A stretch of DNA of 64,000 nt from assembly GCF_001424165.1 (NCBI RefSeq), contig NZ_LMOJ01000001.1, positions 585,194 through 649,193 on the forward strand. The letters run 5' to 3'. This DNA comes from Massilia sp. Leaf139 (GTDB taxonomy: Bacteria; Pseudomonadota; Gammaproteobacteria; Burkholderiales; Burkholderiaceae_D). Shown here one piece after another: positions 63,455 through 64,000 of this stretch; within the stretch, counting starts at the first letter, position 1, and every line of letters begins with the position of its first letter. The position numbers and the translations under genes were made by a program. Below the pieces are notes generated by a model. It did not search any database. It was not told the origin of the DNA and worked only from the letters and a program-made list of their open reading frames with translations.

Positions 63455-64000
63455 ATGGCGACTGCGCAGGAAATTCCGCTCGAGCGCGACCTCGTCGCCG
63501 GTCTCGAGAAAGGCTTGAAGGTGATCGAAGCCTTCGATCAGGAGCGCTCGCGCCTGACCATCGCCGAGGTTGCCGAGGCCACCGGCCTGACGCGCGCCGC
63601 TGCGCGCCGCTACCTGATCACGCTGACCCATCTCGGCTATATGCGTCACGAGAACAAGCTGTTTTCCCTGACCCCGGCCGTGCTGCGCCTGGGCCAGAGC
63701 TACCTGCACTCGGCGCGCCTGCCGCGCATCGCCCAGCCGCTGCTGTACCGGCTGGCCTACTCGCTGGGCGAGGCGGCCTCGGTCGGCGTGCTCGACCACG
63801 ACCAGCTCGTGTGCGTGGCCGCCGTCAGCGCCGGCCAGCTGGTCTCGGCCACCCTGCAGCCGGGCACGCGGGTGCCGGCCTGGTGCACCGCGAACGGACG
63901 CATGCTGCTGGCCAGCCTGCCGCAGGCGCAGATCGAGGCGTATCTCGAACGCGCGCAGCCGGAAGGCATCACCCAGCACACGATCGTCTCGCGAGAACGC
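63455..64000 (+). CDS. IclR family regulator (PcaU/PobR type), cut by the window end
   Basis: At least 182 residues, running off the right edge. The start MATAQEIPLERDLVAGLEKG leads into a winged helix (LTIAEVAEATGLTRAAARRY, LITLTHLGYMRHENKLFSL), then the effector domain with RLAYSLGEAASVGVLDHDQL and PAWCTANGRMLLASLPQAQI. It is divergent from pcaHGB-CD, with a perfect palindrome between, so it probably activates that operon on protocatechuate. It is distinct from the IclR protein at 45.6 kb, giving two paralogous regulators for the two pca blocks. Confidence 0.88.
   Translation, partial: MATAQEIPLERDLVAGLEKGLKVIEAFDQERSRLTIAEVAEATGLTRAAARRYLITLTHLGYMRHENKLFSLTPAVLRLGQSYLHSARLPRIAQPLLYRLAYSLGEAASVGVLDHDQLVCVAAVSAGQLVSATLQPGTRVPAWCTANGRMLLASLPQAQIEAYLERAQPEGITQHTIVSRER

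Overview
The window is GC-rich chromosomal DNA of a betaproteobacterium. The order lepA-lepB-DUF4845-rnc-era-recO-pdxJ-acpS, a trimeric betaproteobacterial-type porin, a DUF4148-like lipoprotein and a complete 3-oxoadipate pathway point to Burkholderiales, most likely Oxalobacteraceae close to Massilia/Duganella. The placement is inferred from gene content and order; no search was run.

Region 1 (1-9.9 kb) is housekeeping: translation factor LepA, signal peptidase I, RNase III, Era, RecO, PdxJ, AcpS, UvrC and PgsA. It ends in a tRNA operon of four identical tRNA-Gly(GCC) genes plus tRNA-Cys(GCA), with a good promoter and a terminator. Region 2 (9.9-21.5 kb) is accessory: an LrgA/LrgB pair, a TonB-dependent receptor followed by a small exported protein with two CX3C motifs, a LysR-controlled metallo-beta-lactamase-fold/FAD-monooxygenase/DUF2783 cluster, a MarR regulator, and a BCCT transporter.

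Region 3 (22-30 kb) is a ferulate operon on the minus strand: feruloyl-CoA hydratase-lyase, vanillin dehydrogenase, feruloyl-CoA synthase, an ABC substrate-binding protein and a tannase/feruloyl-esterase-type lipoprotein. It is divergent from a MarR regulator, with a perfect inverted repeat at the predicted transcription start. Region 4 (30-42 kb) holds a beta-lactamase-fold esterase, two cupins, an alpha/beta hydrolase, and a MacB-like efflux operon with a near-perfect sigma-54 promoter. That operon is divergent from an NtrC-type regulator and histidine kinase, followed by a haloacetate-dehalogenase-like enzyme. Region 5 (42-57 kb) carries a second substrate-binding protein, a porin, an IclR regulator (PcaR type), pcaIJF, a LivHMGF-type ABC transporter core, a third substrate-binding protein, a MarR regulator and vanAB. 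Region 6 (57-59.3 kb) is a lower-GC patch with an ankyrin protein, an IS3-type transposase remnant and three very small genes. Region 7 (59.3-64 kb) is pcaH-pcaG-pcaB-pcaCD on the minus strand, divergent from an IclR regulator cut by the window end.

Together the genes encode an unbroken predicted route: feruloyl ester -> ferulate -> feruloyl-CoA -> vanillin -> vanillate -> protocatechuate -> 3-carboxymuconate -> 3-oxoadipate -> 3-oxoadipyl-CoA -> succinyl-CoA + acetyl-CoA, with candidate uptake systems (porin and ABC transporters). Each block has its own regulator and a candidate palindromic operator. Between transcription units lies a family of palindromic repeats with GTAGGGYGGGC ends; one copy appears to have cut a DUF4142 gene. 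The most notable items are the PcaC-PcaD fusion in the order opposite to classical PcaL, the sigma-54 efflux module, the dispersed repeat family, and a duplicated tannase 3' end.
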